This document shows positions 54,266 through 63,902 of a DNA stretch of 64,000 nt, one piece after another. The stretch is from Actinomycetes bacterium. GTDB lineage: Bacteria > Actinomycetota > Acidimicrobiia > Acidimicrobiales > SZUA-35. Positions within the stretch are counted from its first letter, which is position 1, and each line of letters opens with the position of its first letter. The stretch lies in assembly GCA_024280015.1 (NCBI GenBank), contig JAJRQY010000052.1, forward strand, positions 1 through 64,000, given 5' to 3'. A program made the translations under genes and the position numbers. The notes below the pieces were generated by a model. The model did no database searches. It was given only the letters and a program-made list of their open reading frames with translations, and was not told the origin of the DNA.

Positions 54266-55090
54266 ATGACCGCTCTGGACCAGGTTGACGATTGGGCTCC
54301 CCCACACACTGCTGTTGGCTGGGTTTCTAACCACGGGGCTTCGGACCGACATGGGCAATCAACCAAGGTGTTCGAGCTGGCATCCATCACCAAGGCACTC
54401 TTTGCCTACGCCATTCTGATTGCCTGCGAAGAGGGAACCTTGTCATTGGAAGACCCGGCTGGGCCGGAAGGCTCGACTGTTCGCCACCTCCTCTCACATG
54501 CCTCCGGACTTGGCTTTGACCACAAGACCGGAGGCCCTGGCGGCAAACTTGCGGCCGTCGAGCATCGACGCATCTATTCCAACATCGGCTTTGACGTCTT
54601 GGCCGAAGTCTTGACCCAAGCCAGCGGGATCCCGGCGGCAGAGTATTGGCATGAAGCAGTGGCTGATCCGCTTGGGCTAGCGAACACGACTCTTGAGGGA
54701 TCCGTGGCATTCTCCGCCCGCTCCACGGTGGAGGACCTCCTGGTGTTCGCCGCAGAACTACTCAGTCCGACCCTGGTTTCCCCGACCACGCTGGCCGAAG
54801 CTAGGACCAGGCAGTACCCAGACTTAGATGGCGTTGTTCCCGGGTTCGGACGACAATCACCCAACCCATGGGGCCTTGGCTTTGAGATACGAGGAAACAA
54901 GTCGCCGCACTGGACTGGCAAGACCAACAGTCCAGCAACATTTGGTCATTTTGGCGCGAAGGGAACCATGCTGTGGGTCGATCCCGTCGCTGGTTTGGCC
55001 ACGGTTTGTCTTTCTGATCTGGCATTTGGACCGTGGGCCAAGGACGGCTGGCCATTGCTCAGCGATCAGATTCTGTCCATCCCTAAATAG
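54266..55090 (+). CDS. Beta-lactamase-family serine hydrolase (class C/PBP-like)
   Basis: FELASITKALFAYAI (SxxK), YSNIGFDVLAEV (YxN), HFGAKGTMLWVDP. Confidence 0.88.
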   Translation: MTALDQVDDWAPPHTAVGWVSNHGASDRHGQSTKVFELASITKALFAYAILIACEEGTLSLEDPAGPEGSTVRHLLSHASGLGFDHKTGGPGGKLAAVEHRRIYSNIGFDVLAEVLTQASGIPAAEYWHEAVADPLGLANTTLEGSVAFSARSTVEDLLVFAAELLSPTLVSPTTLAEARTRQYPDLDGVVPGFGRQSPNPWGLGFEIRGNKSPHWTGKTNSPATFGHFGAKGTMLWVDPVAGLATVCLSDLAFGPWAKDGWPLLSDQILSIPK

Positions 55091-55138
55091 GTCTCGCGGT
55101 TCACCTGCCTCAAGATCACGGTGTGACTGCCGACATGA

Positions 55139-56152
55139 TTGTCGAGGCATCTTGTGCAGACCACTTCACCCCACTTCGCCATTGCTCGGGCCAGACAGGC
55201 CCTGAAGGCAGCTGATCTCCCCTTCGACGTCAAACTCGAACGGGCAAACAGCACGCGCAATGAGGTCTTCATTTCTCCTAACCATGTGATCCGAATCAAC
55301 TCTCGGCCAAATCAGCGACTCCGAAGAGAATTGCTTCTCTACGCATCACTGCCCCGAGCGCCATGGGCTCCAGTCGCCGTCCACGCTGGCGGCGAATACG
55401 GGTCGGACTACCTCATTGTCGAACGCAAGCCGGGTGAGACACTCTCACGAGCCTGGCTCAAAATGGACCAGTCCACTCGTCAGCGAGCAACGACCCAGCT
55501 GGCTGAGGTGCTCCAACACCTGCACGCCACCGAAACTCCAGCGGGTATTCCTCCACTTCAGTTGGAGACTCACCTGCTGGACCCCCGAGCAATCTCACCA
55601 GTCCTGCCAACCCTTTTGGCCATCGAGCGGCTTCAAGAGAACCCACTCATTGACTCTGGCATCCTGGCCTGCGCCAACGACATCACCCTCGCCGGAGCCG
55701 ATGCCCTCGCCGACTTCAACCAGCGGACTCTCATCCACGGCGACCTGACCTTTGAGAACATCCTCTGGGACGGCAACGAAATCACGGGCTTGCTGGACCT
55801 GGAATGGTGCCGAGGCAGCTCCCGAGATCTCGACCTCGACGTTCTCCTACGATTCTGCGCCCTGCCCTATGCCCACGTTGCTGAGGACTACGCCGATCAA
55901 ACCCGAGCCGAGGACTATGAGGATGTCCCTCTGTGGATGTCCGAGGCCTACCCGGCCTTCTTTGACCATCCACGCCTTCATGAGCGTCTCCTGGCCTATT
56001 GCGTCTCCTTCGACATTCGCGATTTGGAGGAGAATCCACCAAAACCTGGTGTTCGCCTCGGGCCGCTCCATCCAATGGGACGCCTGCGAAGCCTCGTTTC
56101 TACGGGCGCGCATGTCACCCCGTTCATGCAGAGGCTCGGCATCTCGCTCTGA
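55139..56152 (+). CDS. Aminoglycoside phosphotransferase (APH)-family kinase
   Basis: TLIHGDLTFENILWDGNEITGLLDLEWCRGSSRDLDLD (HGDxxxxN, D-E motif). Start uncertain. Confidence 0.85.
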   Translation: MSRHLVQTTSPHFAIARARQALKAADLPFDVKLERANSTRNEVFISPNHVIRINSRPNQRLRRELLLYASLPRAPWAPVAVHAGGEYGSDYLIVERKPGETLSRAWLKMDQSTRQRATTQLAEVLQHLHATETPAGIPPLQLETHLLDPRAISPVLPTLLAIERLQENPLIDSGILACANDITLAGADALADFNQRTLIHGDLTFENILWDGNEITGLLDLEWCRGSSRDLDLDVLLRFCALPYAHVAEDYADQTRAEDYEDVPLWMSEAYPAFFDHPRLHERLLAYCVSFDIRDLEENPPKPGVRLGPLHPMGRLRSLVSTGAHVTPFMQRLGISL

Positions 56153-56173
56153 GTAAGCCGCTAGCGTGGGCGC

Positions 56174-57523
56174 GTGAACAAAGCCGCTCCTAAGTCCAAG
56201 CCGTCAAAGACAACAACCGCGTGGGTGGTAACCCCGGGCGGTCCGTTGCGCGGCGACGTTGCTGTTCGCGGCTCGAAGAACGCCGTCACCAAGCACCTTG
56301 TCGCCTCCCTGCTTGGCTCGACCCCGTCGACCATTAGCAACTGTCCCGATATCGGCGATGTTGAGATCACCACCAGCATGTTGGAAGCACTTGGCTGTGA
56401 GGTCACCCGGGCCGAGAATCGGGTCACCATTGATCCGCGCACCCTGGACAACCCTCGGGTTCCCTTGCGCTTTAGTGGCATGAACCGGATTCCCATCTTG
56501 ATGCTTGGGCCTCTACTCCACCAGGTAGGCGAAGCCTTTGTCCCCATGGTTGGCGGCGACGACATTGGATCCCGACCAGTTGACTTTCACGTCGAGGCCC
56601 TGACCAAGATGGGGGCCGAAATAACCATCACCGAAGACGGATTGGAAGCAAAGGCCATCCGTCTCAAGGGCGCACACATCACCCTTCCCTACCCTTCGGT
56701 TGGGGCAACCGAGACCGTCCTGCTCACCGCAGTTCTGGCCGAAGGTAGAACCGTCCTGGACGGAGCAGCCACCGAGCCTGAGGTCATCGAACTCGCCTTG
56801 TTCTTGCAGCGAATGGGAGCCCGTATCGAGATGCGACCGAACCGTCGCTACATCATCGATGGCGTCGAAGAACTGATCGGTGCCGATCATCATCTCAAGG
56901 GTGACCGGATTGAAGCCTTCTCCTACCTGGTTGCTGGCCTAATCACTGGTGGTGAAGTGCGAGTCCTTGGTTGTGGTCAGGACCGTATGGTGACGGCTAT
57001 TTCCACCCTGTCTCGTATGGGGGCCAAGTTCGAGATCACCGACTCATCCATCTCGTGCTGGGCTGACAACTTGTTGCCAACCTCAGTCGAAACTGATACC
57101 CATCCCGGCTTCATGACCGACTGGCAGTCACCAATGGTTGCCCTGTTCACCCAATGTGATGGCCTATCGGTCATGTATGAAACGGTGTATGAAAACCGCT
57201 TCACCTATGTGCCAGCACTCAACAAGATGGGCGCCCAGATCGAGAGCTACAACACCCCGCTCGGCTCCATCGACAGTCGGTTTGTTGGCTCCTCCACCCC
57301 GTGCTCGGTCATCGTGAGGGGCGGTGCGCCACTCACGGGAACCGATGTTGTCGTGCCCGACATTCGGGGCGGCTTCGCCTATGTGTTAGCGGCATCTGCT
57401 GCCACGGGTGAGACAACCCTCACTGGTACCCATCACCTGGACCGCGGCTACAACCACCCAATCGAAAACTTCGCCGAACTCGGCCTGGAAATCAATCGGG
57501 TTGAAGTTCCGGTTCCTGACTGA
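56174..57523 (+). CDS. murA: UDP-N-acetylglucosamine 1-carboxyvinyltransferase, Cys-to-Asp variant
   Basis: VAVRGSKNAVTKHLVASLL, MVGGDDIGSRPVDFH (E. coli GGCTIGARPVD loop), MTDWQSPMVALFTQCDG, GGFAYVLAASAATGET. Confidence 0.95.
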   Translation: MNKAAPKSKPSKTTTAWVVTPGGPLRGDVAVRGSKNAVTKHLVASLLGSTPSTISNCPDIGDVEITTSMLEALGCEVTRAENRVTIDPRTLDNPRVPLRFSGMNRIPILMLGPLLHQVGEAFVPMVGGDDIGSRPVDFHVEALTKMGAEITITEDGLEAKAIRLKGAHITLPYPSVGATETVLLTAVLAEGRTVLDGAATEPEVIELALFLQRMGARIEMRPNRRYIIDGVEELIGADHHLKGDRIEAFSYLVAGLITGGEVRVLGCGQDRMVTAISTLSRMGAKFEITDSSISCWADNLLPTSVETDTHPGFMTDWQSPMVALFTQCDGLSVMYETVYENRFTYVPALNKMGAQIESYNTPLGSIDSRFVGSSTPCSVIVRGGAPLTGTDVVVPDIRGGFAYVLAASAATGETTLTGTHHLDRGYNHPIENFAELGLEINRVEVPVPD

Positions 57524-58343
57524 CCGTCTTCTGACTGGATTCGTCCTGGCTGGCGCGACCCAGGACCAGAAACCAGATGAGGCCGCCGACCACGGCGATG
57601 CCACTCATCCAAGTATTGACTCGAAGACCGAGAATTTCGGTTGCTTCATCGGTTCGCATCAGCTCGATCAGGAATCGGCCAAGGCCGTAGCCCATGATCC
57701 ACAGGGGCAAGATCTGGCCAGCCTTGAGCAGGCCTTTCTTACTAATCCAGATGAGAGTCCCAGCCAAAGCAAGATTCCAAAGGCCTTCATACAAGAACAT
57801 GGGATGGAAGGTTGGCTCGTCGATGAATTCAACTGGCCGGTACTGCTGGTCGATCTCAACGGCCCAGGGCAGGCTGCTCGGCTCACCAAAGATCTCCTGG
57901 TTGAACCAATTGCCAAGACGGCCAATGGCTTGAGCTACCGGGATTCCAGGAATGGCCGCGTCCAGCAGGGTCTTGATGTTCCAGCCGCGATGCTTGGCAT
58001 AGAAATAGCCGACACCAACCCCAAGCAGCAACCCGCCAGGTATTCCAAGCCCACCCTGCCAGACCTTCGGAACATCGCCCCACCGACCCTCAAATCGCCG
58101 CCAGTCAGTAGCGACATGATAGAGCCGAGCACCAATCAGCCCAGCAGGCACGGCCCACTTGACCAGGTCAATCATGTCGTCGGGCCCGCCGCCGCGTTCC
58201 TCCCAGCGACGTCGCGCAATCTCGACGCCAGCCAACACTCCAAGCGCGATCATGAGACCGTAGAAACGGAAGGTCAGCGGACCGATCTCGATCCGGTCGG
58301 TTGGTGGAGATGGAATTGAAGCAAGTAACCCAAGCACGAGCAA
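57492..58343 (-). CDS. lgt: Prolipoprotein diacylglyceryl transferase
   Basis: IEIGPLTFRFYGLMIALGVLAG..., AIGRLGNWFNQEIFGEPSSLPWAVEI, HPMFLYEGLWNL. 3' end overlaps murA by 32 bp (convergent). Confidence 0.96.
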   Translation of the reverse strand: MLVLGLLASIPSPPTDRIEIGPLTFRFYGLMIALGVLAGVEIARRRWEERGGGPDDMIDLVKWAVPAGLIGARLYHVATDWRRFEGRWGDVPKVWQGGLGIPGGLLLGVGVGYFYAKHRGWNIKTLLDAAIPGIPVAQAIGRLGNWFNQEIFGEPSSLPWAVEIDQQYRPVEFIDEPTFHPMFLYEGLWNLALAGTLIWISKKGLLKAGQILPLWIMGYGLGRFLIELMRTDEATEILGLRVNTWMSGIAVVGGLIWFLVLGRASQDESSQKTVSQEPELQPD

Positions 58344-58388
58344 GAAACTAGCGACTCAGCAACTTCCTTCCCGGTCAGGGGGCAAAAA

Positions 58389-60176
58389 CTAGGCCAGTTG
58401 TTCCGGACTTAGTGCGAACAGGGTGTCTGATCCTGCGGTTACTGCACTGACTAGGCCATTGACGGTTGGCAGGATTTGCTCACCGAAGAAGACGGCCGAA
58501 ACCACGCGGGCCTCATAGAAATCGGCCTCGGGCCCATCGACCTGTCCGATTGCCGCTAAGGCAGCCTTGGCACTGAATCCGCCGCAGACCACCGTTCCCA
58601 GCAGCCTCAGGTATGGGCTGGAACCCGCCAGTACACCATTGACATCGGAGCCATTGTCCAAGATCCACTGACCAGCCTCACGGGCCGCGGAACACGAAGC
58701 GGTGAGTTGGCTGGCAAAGCGTGCCAGTTGCTCGTGGTCAGCCATTTCCTTGGCCAGTTCCTCAAAACTGACCAGCAGGTCTTCGACCACTGCGCCTCCA
58801 CGCATTGGCAGCTTGCGTCCAACGAGATCCGCGGCCTGGATCCCATTGGTTCCTTCATAGATGGCACCAATCCTGGCGTCACGCATGTGCTGGGCCGCAC
58901 CAGTTTCTTCGACATACCCCATGCCACCAAAGATCTGCACCCCTAGCGAGGTCATTTCGTTGGCAACATCGGTACACAAGGATTTGGCCAGTGGTATGAG
59001 CAGGCTTGACAGTTCACGAGCCTTGTCTCGCTCATCAACATCGCTGGCGGCGATGCTCTGGTCCAACAAGCCACCGGTGATGTAGACCAGGTAGCGCATG
59101 GCATCAATCCATGATCGCTGAGTCATCAAAAGGCGACGAACATCGGCATGTTCGATGATGGGGCTTTGCACACCCTTCTCCGCACCAACCGCGGTACCTT
59201 GCAGACGTTCTTGGGCATATTCGAGCGAGTGCTGATAGGCCCGCTCGGCCACCGAGACACCTTGCAGACCAACGGACAGCCTGGCATTGTTCATCATGGT
59301 GAACATGTTTCGCATACCAGTGAACTCATCACCAACCAACCAGCCAATGGCCCCTTCATTGTCGCCATAAGCCAGCACACAGGTCGGGCTACCGTGAATA
59401 CCGAGCTTGTGCTCGATCGAGACACAGCTCACATCGTTGCGCTCGCCGAGCGATCCGTCCTCGTTCAATAGGAACTTGGGGACCAGAAACATGGAGATGC
59501 CGCGGGTCCCAGGGGCCGCCCCCGGAGTACGAGCGAGCACCAGGTGGATGATGTTGTCGGCCATGTCGTGCTCACCGAAGGTGATCCAGATTTTCTGCCC
59601 GGTGATCTTGTAGGAACCATCGCCAACCGGCTCGGCCTTGGCCGCAACCGCACCAACGTCGGAGCCAGCCTGAGGCTCGGACAGGTTCATGGTGCCTGTC
59701 CACTCACCGGTAAGCATCTTGGGCAGGTAGGTGTTCTTCTGTTCTTCATCGCCGTGGTGGGCAATGGCGTCGATTGCACCCTGAGTCAGCAAGTTGCAGA
59801 GCGAGAACGCCATGTTCGAGCTGGTCATCAGCTCCTGGATGGCCAGGGCTGAAACCCAGGGAAAGCCGCCTCCACCGAAGTCGGGATCAAAGGGGATAGC
59901 GGCATAGCCCGCATCGGTGATTTTCTTGTACGCCACCTTGAAGGAATCCGGCGTTGTGACCACGCCACCTTCGGACCAGTTGGTACCAATCTGGTCACCG
60001 TCCACATTGGTTGGAGCGACCACTTCGGCCATGAAACGGCCAACTTCGCTGAGTACCATGTGCACGGTTTCACTGTCGACATGGTTGAACTTCTCGGTGG
60101 TCAAAATGTCGGGCAGTCCAGCCATCTCGTCCAGGACAAATTGAAGATTTCGCAGGGGCGGTACGTAAGTAGTCAC
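58389..60176 (-). CDS. Acyl-CoA dehydrogenase, DmdC-like (about 595 aa)
   Basis: N-terminal MTTYVPPLRNLQFVLDEMAGL characteristic of the long ACAD/DmdC group; NLSEPQAGSDVGAV; IFGGMGYVEETGAAQHMRDARIGAIYEGTNGIQAADLVGRKL. Confidence 0.94.
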   Translation of the reverse strand: MTTYVPPLRNLQFVLDEMAGLPDILTTEKFNHVDSETVHMVLSEVGRFMAEVVAPTNVDGDQIGTNWSEGGVVTTPDSFKVAYKKITDAGYAAIPFDPDFGGGGFPWVSALAIQELMTSSNMAFSLCNLLTQGAIDAIAHHGDEEQKNTYLPKMLTGEWTGTMNLSEPQAGSDVGAVAAKAEPVGDGSYKITGQKIWITFGEHDMADNIIHLVLARTPGAAPGTRGISMFLVPKFLLNEDGSLGERNDVSCVSIEHKLGIHGSPTCVLAYGDNEGAIGWLVGDEFTGMRNMFTMMNNARLSVGLQGVSVAERAYQHSLEYAQERLQGTAVGAEKGVQSPIIEHADVRRLLMTQRSWIDAMRYLVYITGGLLDQSIAASDVDERDKARELSSLLIPLAKSLCTDVANEMTSLGVQIFGGMGYVEETGAAQHMRDARIGAIYEGTNGIQAADLVGRKLPMRGGAVVEDLLVSFEELAKEMADHEQLARFASQLTASCSAAREAGQWILDNGSDVNGVLAGSSPYLRLLGTVVCGGFSAKAALAAIGQVDGPEADFYEARVVSAVFFGEQILPTVNGLVSAVTAGSDTLFALSPEQLA

Positions 60177-60221
60177 CGTTCGAGACTACAACCTGAACTG
60201 CCTAAACCTAGAGTGCCTGTC

Positions 60222-61511
60222 ATGGTCGCTGAACGAACATCTCGCTACAACTTCACCCCCGGACCGGTTCCCTTTGTCGTCAGCGGTGGCGAGGGTGTCT
60301 TCCTCCACACCACTGACGGTCGAAAGGTTCTTGACGGCGCCGGTGGTGCCATCGTTGCCAACATCGGATATGGGCGTCCCGAGATTGCTGAAGCAGCCAA
60401 ACAGGCCCTGACCGGCATGGGTTATGTTGCTCCGCTGTGGCCAACCGAGAATCGGCTTCGCCTCATTGAGCGGATTCTTGACCGCTGGGTCCCCGCTGCT
60501 GCTGGCGAGGCTGGGCTGACCCGCTGTTTCCTGGTCTCGGGCGGGTCCGAATCGGTTGACACGGCCATGCGAGTGGCCCGCCAGTATCAGGTGGCTAAGG
60601 GACGAACCGAACGATGGCGAGTGGCTGGCCGGGCAACGTCCTACCACGGGGCAACCATTGCCACCCTGTCAGTTGCCAATCACGACCGCCGCCGCCAGCC
60701 TTTTGGCCCGATGCTCGCTGATCACCCAAAGATTGATCCGATCTCAACCGAGGCTGCCATCAAGGACCTGGAAGCAGCCAACCCCGAAACATTGGCCGCG
60801 GTCATTTTGGAGCCAATTGTCGGATCTTCGGGAGCGGCACTTATTTCTGAGTCGGACTATTGGTCAACAGTTCGCCAATTCTGCACCGACCACGACATCC
60901 TCCTCATCGCTGATGAGGTCATGACTGCCTACGGTCGAACCGGCACCAGGATGGGTTTTGAGCATTTCGGGCCGGCTCCTGATGTCCTGGTTGGCGGAAA
61001 GGGGCTTGGCGGCGGATACGCCGCCATTGGCGCCGTCCTAGCCAAGGAGTTCGTAGCCGAAGCTCTAGCCGAAGTTGGCGACAGCATCATGTTCTTCACC
61101 TTCAGCGGGCTTGAAGTGAGCGTCGCCATTGCTGACCGCGTCCTGCAGATTCTTGAGGATGAGGACTTGGTCAATCGGGCAGCCAAGATGGGGGCTGTCC
61201 TTCGAGCCAGGCTGGAAGAGGAATTTGCCGATCACCCACATGTCGGCGATATTCGCGGGCTCGGCCTCATGCAAGGCTTGGAGTTGGTCAAGGATCGCGA
61301 AGCTGGCACCACCTTCGGTGGGGCGCTCACACCAGCGATCATCGGCGAAGCGTTCAAGCGAGACTGCTGGATTTATCCAGCAGGCAGTGCCCGAGTGCCC
61401 GATGGCATGATGTTTGGCCCAGCCTTCATCATTAGTGAGTCAGAAATCGACCAGCTGGTCAGCATCACCCGGGAGTCCATCGATGCCGCGGTTGCCGGTC
61501 TGCAATCATGA
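60222..61511 (+). CDS. Class III aminotransferase
   Basis: GGSESVDTAMRVARQYQ, YHGATIATLSV, LLIADEVMTAYGRTGTRMGFEHFGPAPDVLVGGKGLGGGYAAIGAVLA (PLP Lys). Confidence 0.95.
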   Translation: MVAERTSRYNFTPGPVPFVVSGGEGVFLHTTDGRKVLDGAGGAIVANIGYGRPEIAEAAKQALTGMGYVAPLWPTENRLRLIERILDRWVPAAAGEAGLTRCFLVSGGSESVDTAMRVARQYQVAKGRTERWRVAGRATSYHGATIATLSVANHDRRRQPFGPMLADHPKIDPISTEAAIKDLEAANPETLAAVILEPIVGSSGAALISESDYWSTVRQFCTDHDILLIADEVMTAYGRTGTRMGFEHFGPAPDVLVGGKGLGGGYAAIGAVLAKEFVAEALAEVGDSIMFFTFSGLEVSVAIADRVLQILEDEDLVNRAAKMGAVLRARLEEEFADHPHVGDIRGLGLMQGLELVKDREAGTTFGGALTPAIIGEAFKRDCWIYPAGSARVPDGMMFGPAFIISESEIDQLVSITRESIDAAVAGLQS

Positions 61512-61538
61512 GGGCTACAGCATGAGGGCTACAGCATG
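61507..61538. repeat. 14-bp tandem duplication containing the stop/start junction
   Basis: catgagggctacag-catgagggctacag-catga; each unit carries ATGA. Confidence 0.88.
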
Positions 61539-62372
61539 ACCGCGCCACCAAACCTGGTTGAACTTGGAACCGGTATTTTCGCCTTCATCGACCCCGAACC
61601 TCGCTATGGACGCTCCAACTGCGGTCTCATCATTGACGAAGACGGGCTCACAATTGTCGACTCTGGCACGACTCCGGCCGCCGGACACCAGTTCAAGAAA
61701 GCCATTCTTGGGCTCACCGAAGAACTTGGCCTCCCCATTCGCCGAGTAGCAGTGACCTCGAGCCGGGCAGCCTTTGCCGGAGGAAGTTGGGCGTTTTGGC
61801 AATCAGCGTTTTATGGCACGACGGCCATCAGCGAGCAGTTGGACGCACCGGCCAATCTGGAGGCACTAACCAGGCTGCTACCTGAACAGGCTAAACACTT
61901 CCACGAAGACTTCGAAACCAGGCCAATCACCCACCTTATTGACGAGGACGTGTGGCTCACGCCCTCGTGCCTGGCCAGTCCAGCGCCGGGCGAGGGGCCA
62001 TCAAACCTGGTGATCCAGACCCCAGGAGCCAAGGCGGTGTTTGCTGGTGCTCTAGCTTCGTTTGGGGTCACGCCTTTGTCCTATGACGGAGACCCAGTCG
62101 CCTGGATCAAGAGCCTCGACGCGCTCATTGGTCTTGGAGGGACAATCATTCCCGGTCACGGCCTACCCGGCGGACAGGCAGACCTGGTCGACCTCCGCAA
62201 CTATCTACAGGCATGCGTCGAAGCCAACGGCAACCGAGAGGGTATTCCCGATGGGCCGTGGGACAGCTGGACCGATCGTCGCTTTGACGCCGTCAATATC
62301 GAACGAGCTAAGCGGATGAGTGATGGCGACGCGTCGATTCCAGAAGCCATGTTCGAGCTTCTAGGGATGTAA
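61536..62372 (+). CDS. Metallo-beta-lactamase-fold protein with degenerate metal-binding motif
   Basis: MBL-like NCGLIIDEDGLTIVDSGTTPAAGHQFKKAI...VAVTSSRAAFAGG...IIPGHGLPG; HxHxDH residues substituted. Confidence 0.8.
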   Translation: MTAPPNLVELGTGIFAFIDPEPRYGRSNCGLIIDEDGLTIVDSGTTPAAGHQFKKAILGLTEELGLPIRRVAVTSSRAAFAGGSWAFWQSAFYGTTAISEQLDAPANLEALTRLLPEQAKHFHEDFETRPITHLIDEDVWLTPSCLASPAPGEGPSNLVIQTPGAKAVFAGALASFGVTPLSYDGDPVAWIKSLDALIGLGGTIIPGHGLPGGQADLVDLRNYLQACVEANGNREGIPDGPWDSWTDRRFDAVNIERAKRMSDGDASIPEAMFELLGM

Positions 62373-62396
62373 ATAGGTACGTATGGGGCCGACTAC

Positions 62397-62906
62397 TTAC
62401 TCGGTGGCCTCGGCCTCTTCGGGCTCACCGGCCAGCTGCTCCTCAACCTGGATGAGCGCATCGTCTTCGGACACGTCCAGGGCAAAGGAGAGTTCGGACA
62501 CGAGTACCTTGCGGGCTTTGCCGTACATGTTCTTCTCGCCAGCAGAAAGACCCTTGGCTGCGTCACGCAGGGCAAGGTTTCGTACAACCTCGGCCACCTG
62601 GTAGACGTCACCGGACTTGAGCTTCTCCTGATGGTTCTTGAACCGTCGGCTCCAGTTCGCTGGTTCGCGAACATCTTTCTTCGCCAGGAGTTCATACAGG
62701 TCCGCAATATCTTCGACACTGATGGGGGTTCGCATGCCAACTTCTTCGGCATTGTCAATGGGAACCCGGACTGTCAGCTCGTCGTGAGCGGTCTTCAGTA
62801 CAAAGTACTTCCGCTTCTCACCGTTGAACTCGATCATTTCGGTCTTTTCGATAATGGCTGCCCCATGGTGGGGGTAGACCACTCGATCACCAGCTTTGAA
62901 CGACAT
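62397..62906 (-). CDS. carD: CarD-family transcriptional regulator
   Basis: MSFKAGDRVVYPHHGAAIIEKTEMIEFNGEKRKYFVLKTAHDELTVRVPIDNAEEVGMRTPIS...WSRRFKNHQEKLKSGDVYQVAEVVRNL. Confidence 0.96.
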   Translation of the reverse strand: MSFKAGDRVVYPHHGAAIIEKTEMIEFNGEKRKYFVLKTAHDELTVRVPIDNAEEVGMRTPISVEDIADLYELLAKKDVREPANWSRRFKNHQEKLKSGDVYQVAEVVRNLALRDAAKGLSAGEKNMYGKARKVLVSELSFALDVSEDDALIQVEEQLAGEPEEAEATE

Positions 62907-63022
62907 TCGACTCCTCGATCAGATCCGCTACAGAAGCGGTCTCCTAGGATGACACGCGACGAGGCTTTTACCCACCTGTAAGGTCCATTTCCTCAAGAGA
63001 CCGTTCTCCTGGCAAGTACCCG

Positions 63023-63205
63023 CTAGCTGAAGATGACAGCAAGAATGCCGCTCATGCTTACCAACACCATGGCCCCAGCAGCAATCATGATGGCCCAGAA
63101 CTTGAGCGGGCTGCGCTTCCGAAGCGAAGGAAGCTGATCAAACTCGGGGTCATAGACCGTTGGCTCCGTGGTACGGCCGGACCCGCCTTCAGGTCTGCGT
63201 GTCAT
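63023..63205 (-). CDS. Small single-TM protein of unknown function
   Basis: 60 aa with C-terminal TM (FWAIMIAAGAMVLVSMSGILAVIF); overlaps the upstream RDD gene. Confidence 0.65.
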   Translation of the reverse strand: MTRRPEGGSGRTTEPTVYDPEFDQLPSLRKRSPLKFWAIMIAAGAMVLVSMSGILAVIFS

Positions 63206-63786
63206 ACAAAGCTCTCTTTCTGATCAACGGGTGCAACAGTCAGGCCGAACATCTTGTCGGTGAGTCGCTGGTTCCGGCCATCAAATAGCGGTGACGCATA
63301 GTCAATCAACCAGTAGAAACCGCAGAAAAAGTTCAGAATAGTGGGAACAAGAAAGCGCCCAAGGGCTTTCAGCAAACCGAGTGGTTCCCCCGTCACTTCA
63401 TCCACCACGATCAGCCCCATCACCTTCTTGCCAACGGTTTGGCCAGTCAGGCCCTGCAAAACAATCTGATTTCCTAGGAAGATGAGCAGTAGAACAATGT
63501 AGCCAATGGTCAACAGCTCGTCGCTGACCCCAACCAAGGCGAGGATCACCGCGGGGATAACAAAGATGACCGAATCAATCAGCCAGGCCAGAATTCGTGG
63601 TCCAACACCGGCGGGCTCAACCAGATGCTGCGCGGAACCAGCGCCAGGCACGCCGATCTGAACCGGTTGAGGTCCGCCAGCCCATTGGGCCCCGTTCCAA
63701 TACCGGTGCGTCCCTGGAGGGTCTCCTTCGGCGTAATACCAGCCTGGCGGCTGGGTTGGCGGTGACGTTGCTCCAAAATCAGACAT
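63202..63786 (-). CDS. RDD-family membrane protein with Pro/Trp-rich N-terminus
   Basis: PPGWYYAEGDPPGTHRYWNGAQWAGGP plus GVGPRILAWLIDSVIFVIPAVILALVG (RDD). Confidence 0.9.
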   Translation of the reverse strand: MSDFGATSPPTQPPGWYYAEGDPPGTHRYWNGAQWAGGPQPVQIGVPGAGSAQHLVEPAGVGPRILAWLIDSVIFVIPAVILALVGVSDELLTIGYIVLLLIFLGNQIVLQGLTGQTVGKKVMGLIVVDEVTGEPLGLLKALGRFLVPTILNFFCGFYWLIDYASPLFDGRNQRLTDKMFGLTVAPVDQKESFV

Positions 63787-63902
63787 AGGGCCCTCCTACC
63801 TATTGCTCAGCTTGGCCTCAACAGACCATAGTCTTGGCTGTCATTCAGGTGTTGCTTGGTCACCTCATGTCCACGCACCCTCCCTGATCGACTGGCTTCT
63901 GA

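Noticed and set aside
54266-56152. Beta-lactamase-like and APH-like genes as a resistance island
   Set aside because: Both belong to broad families that are mostly not resistance genes. No mobile context or close match to known resistance enzymes can be supported from sequence alone.
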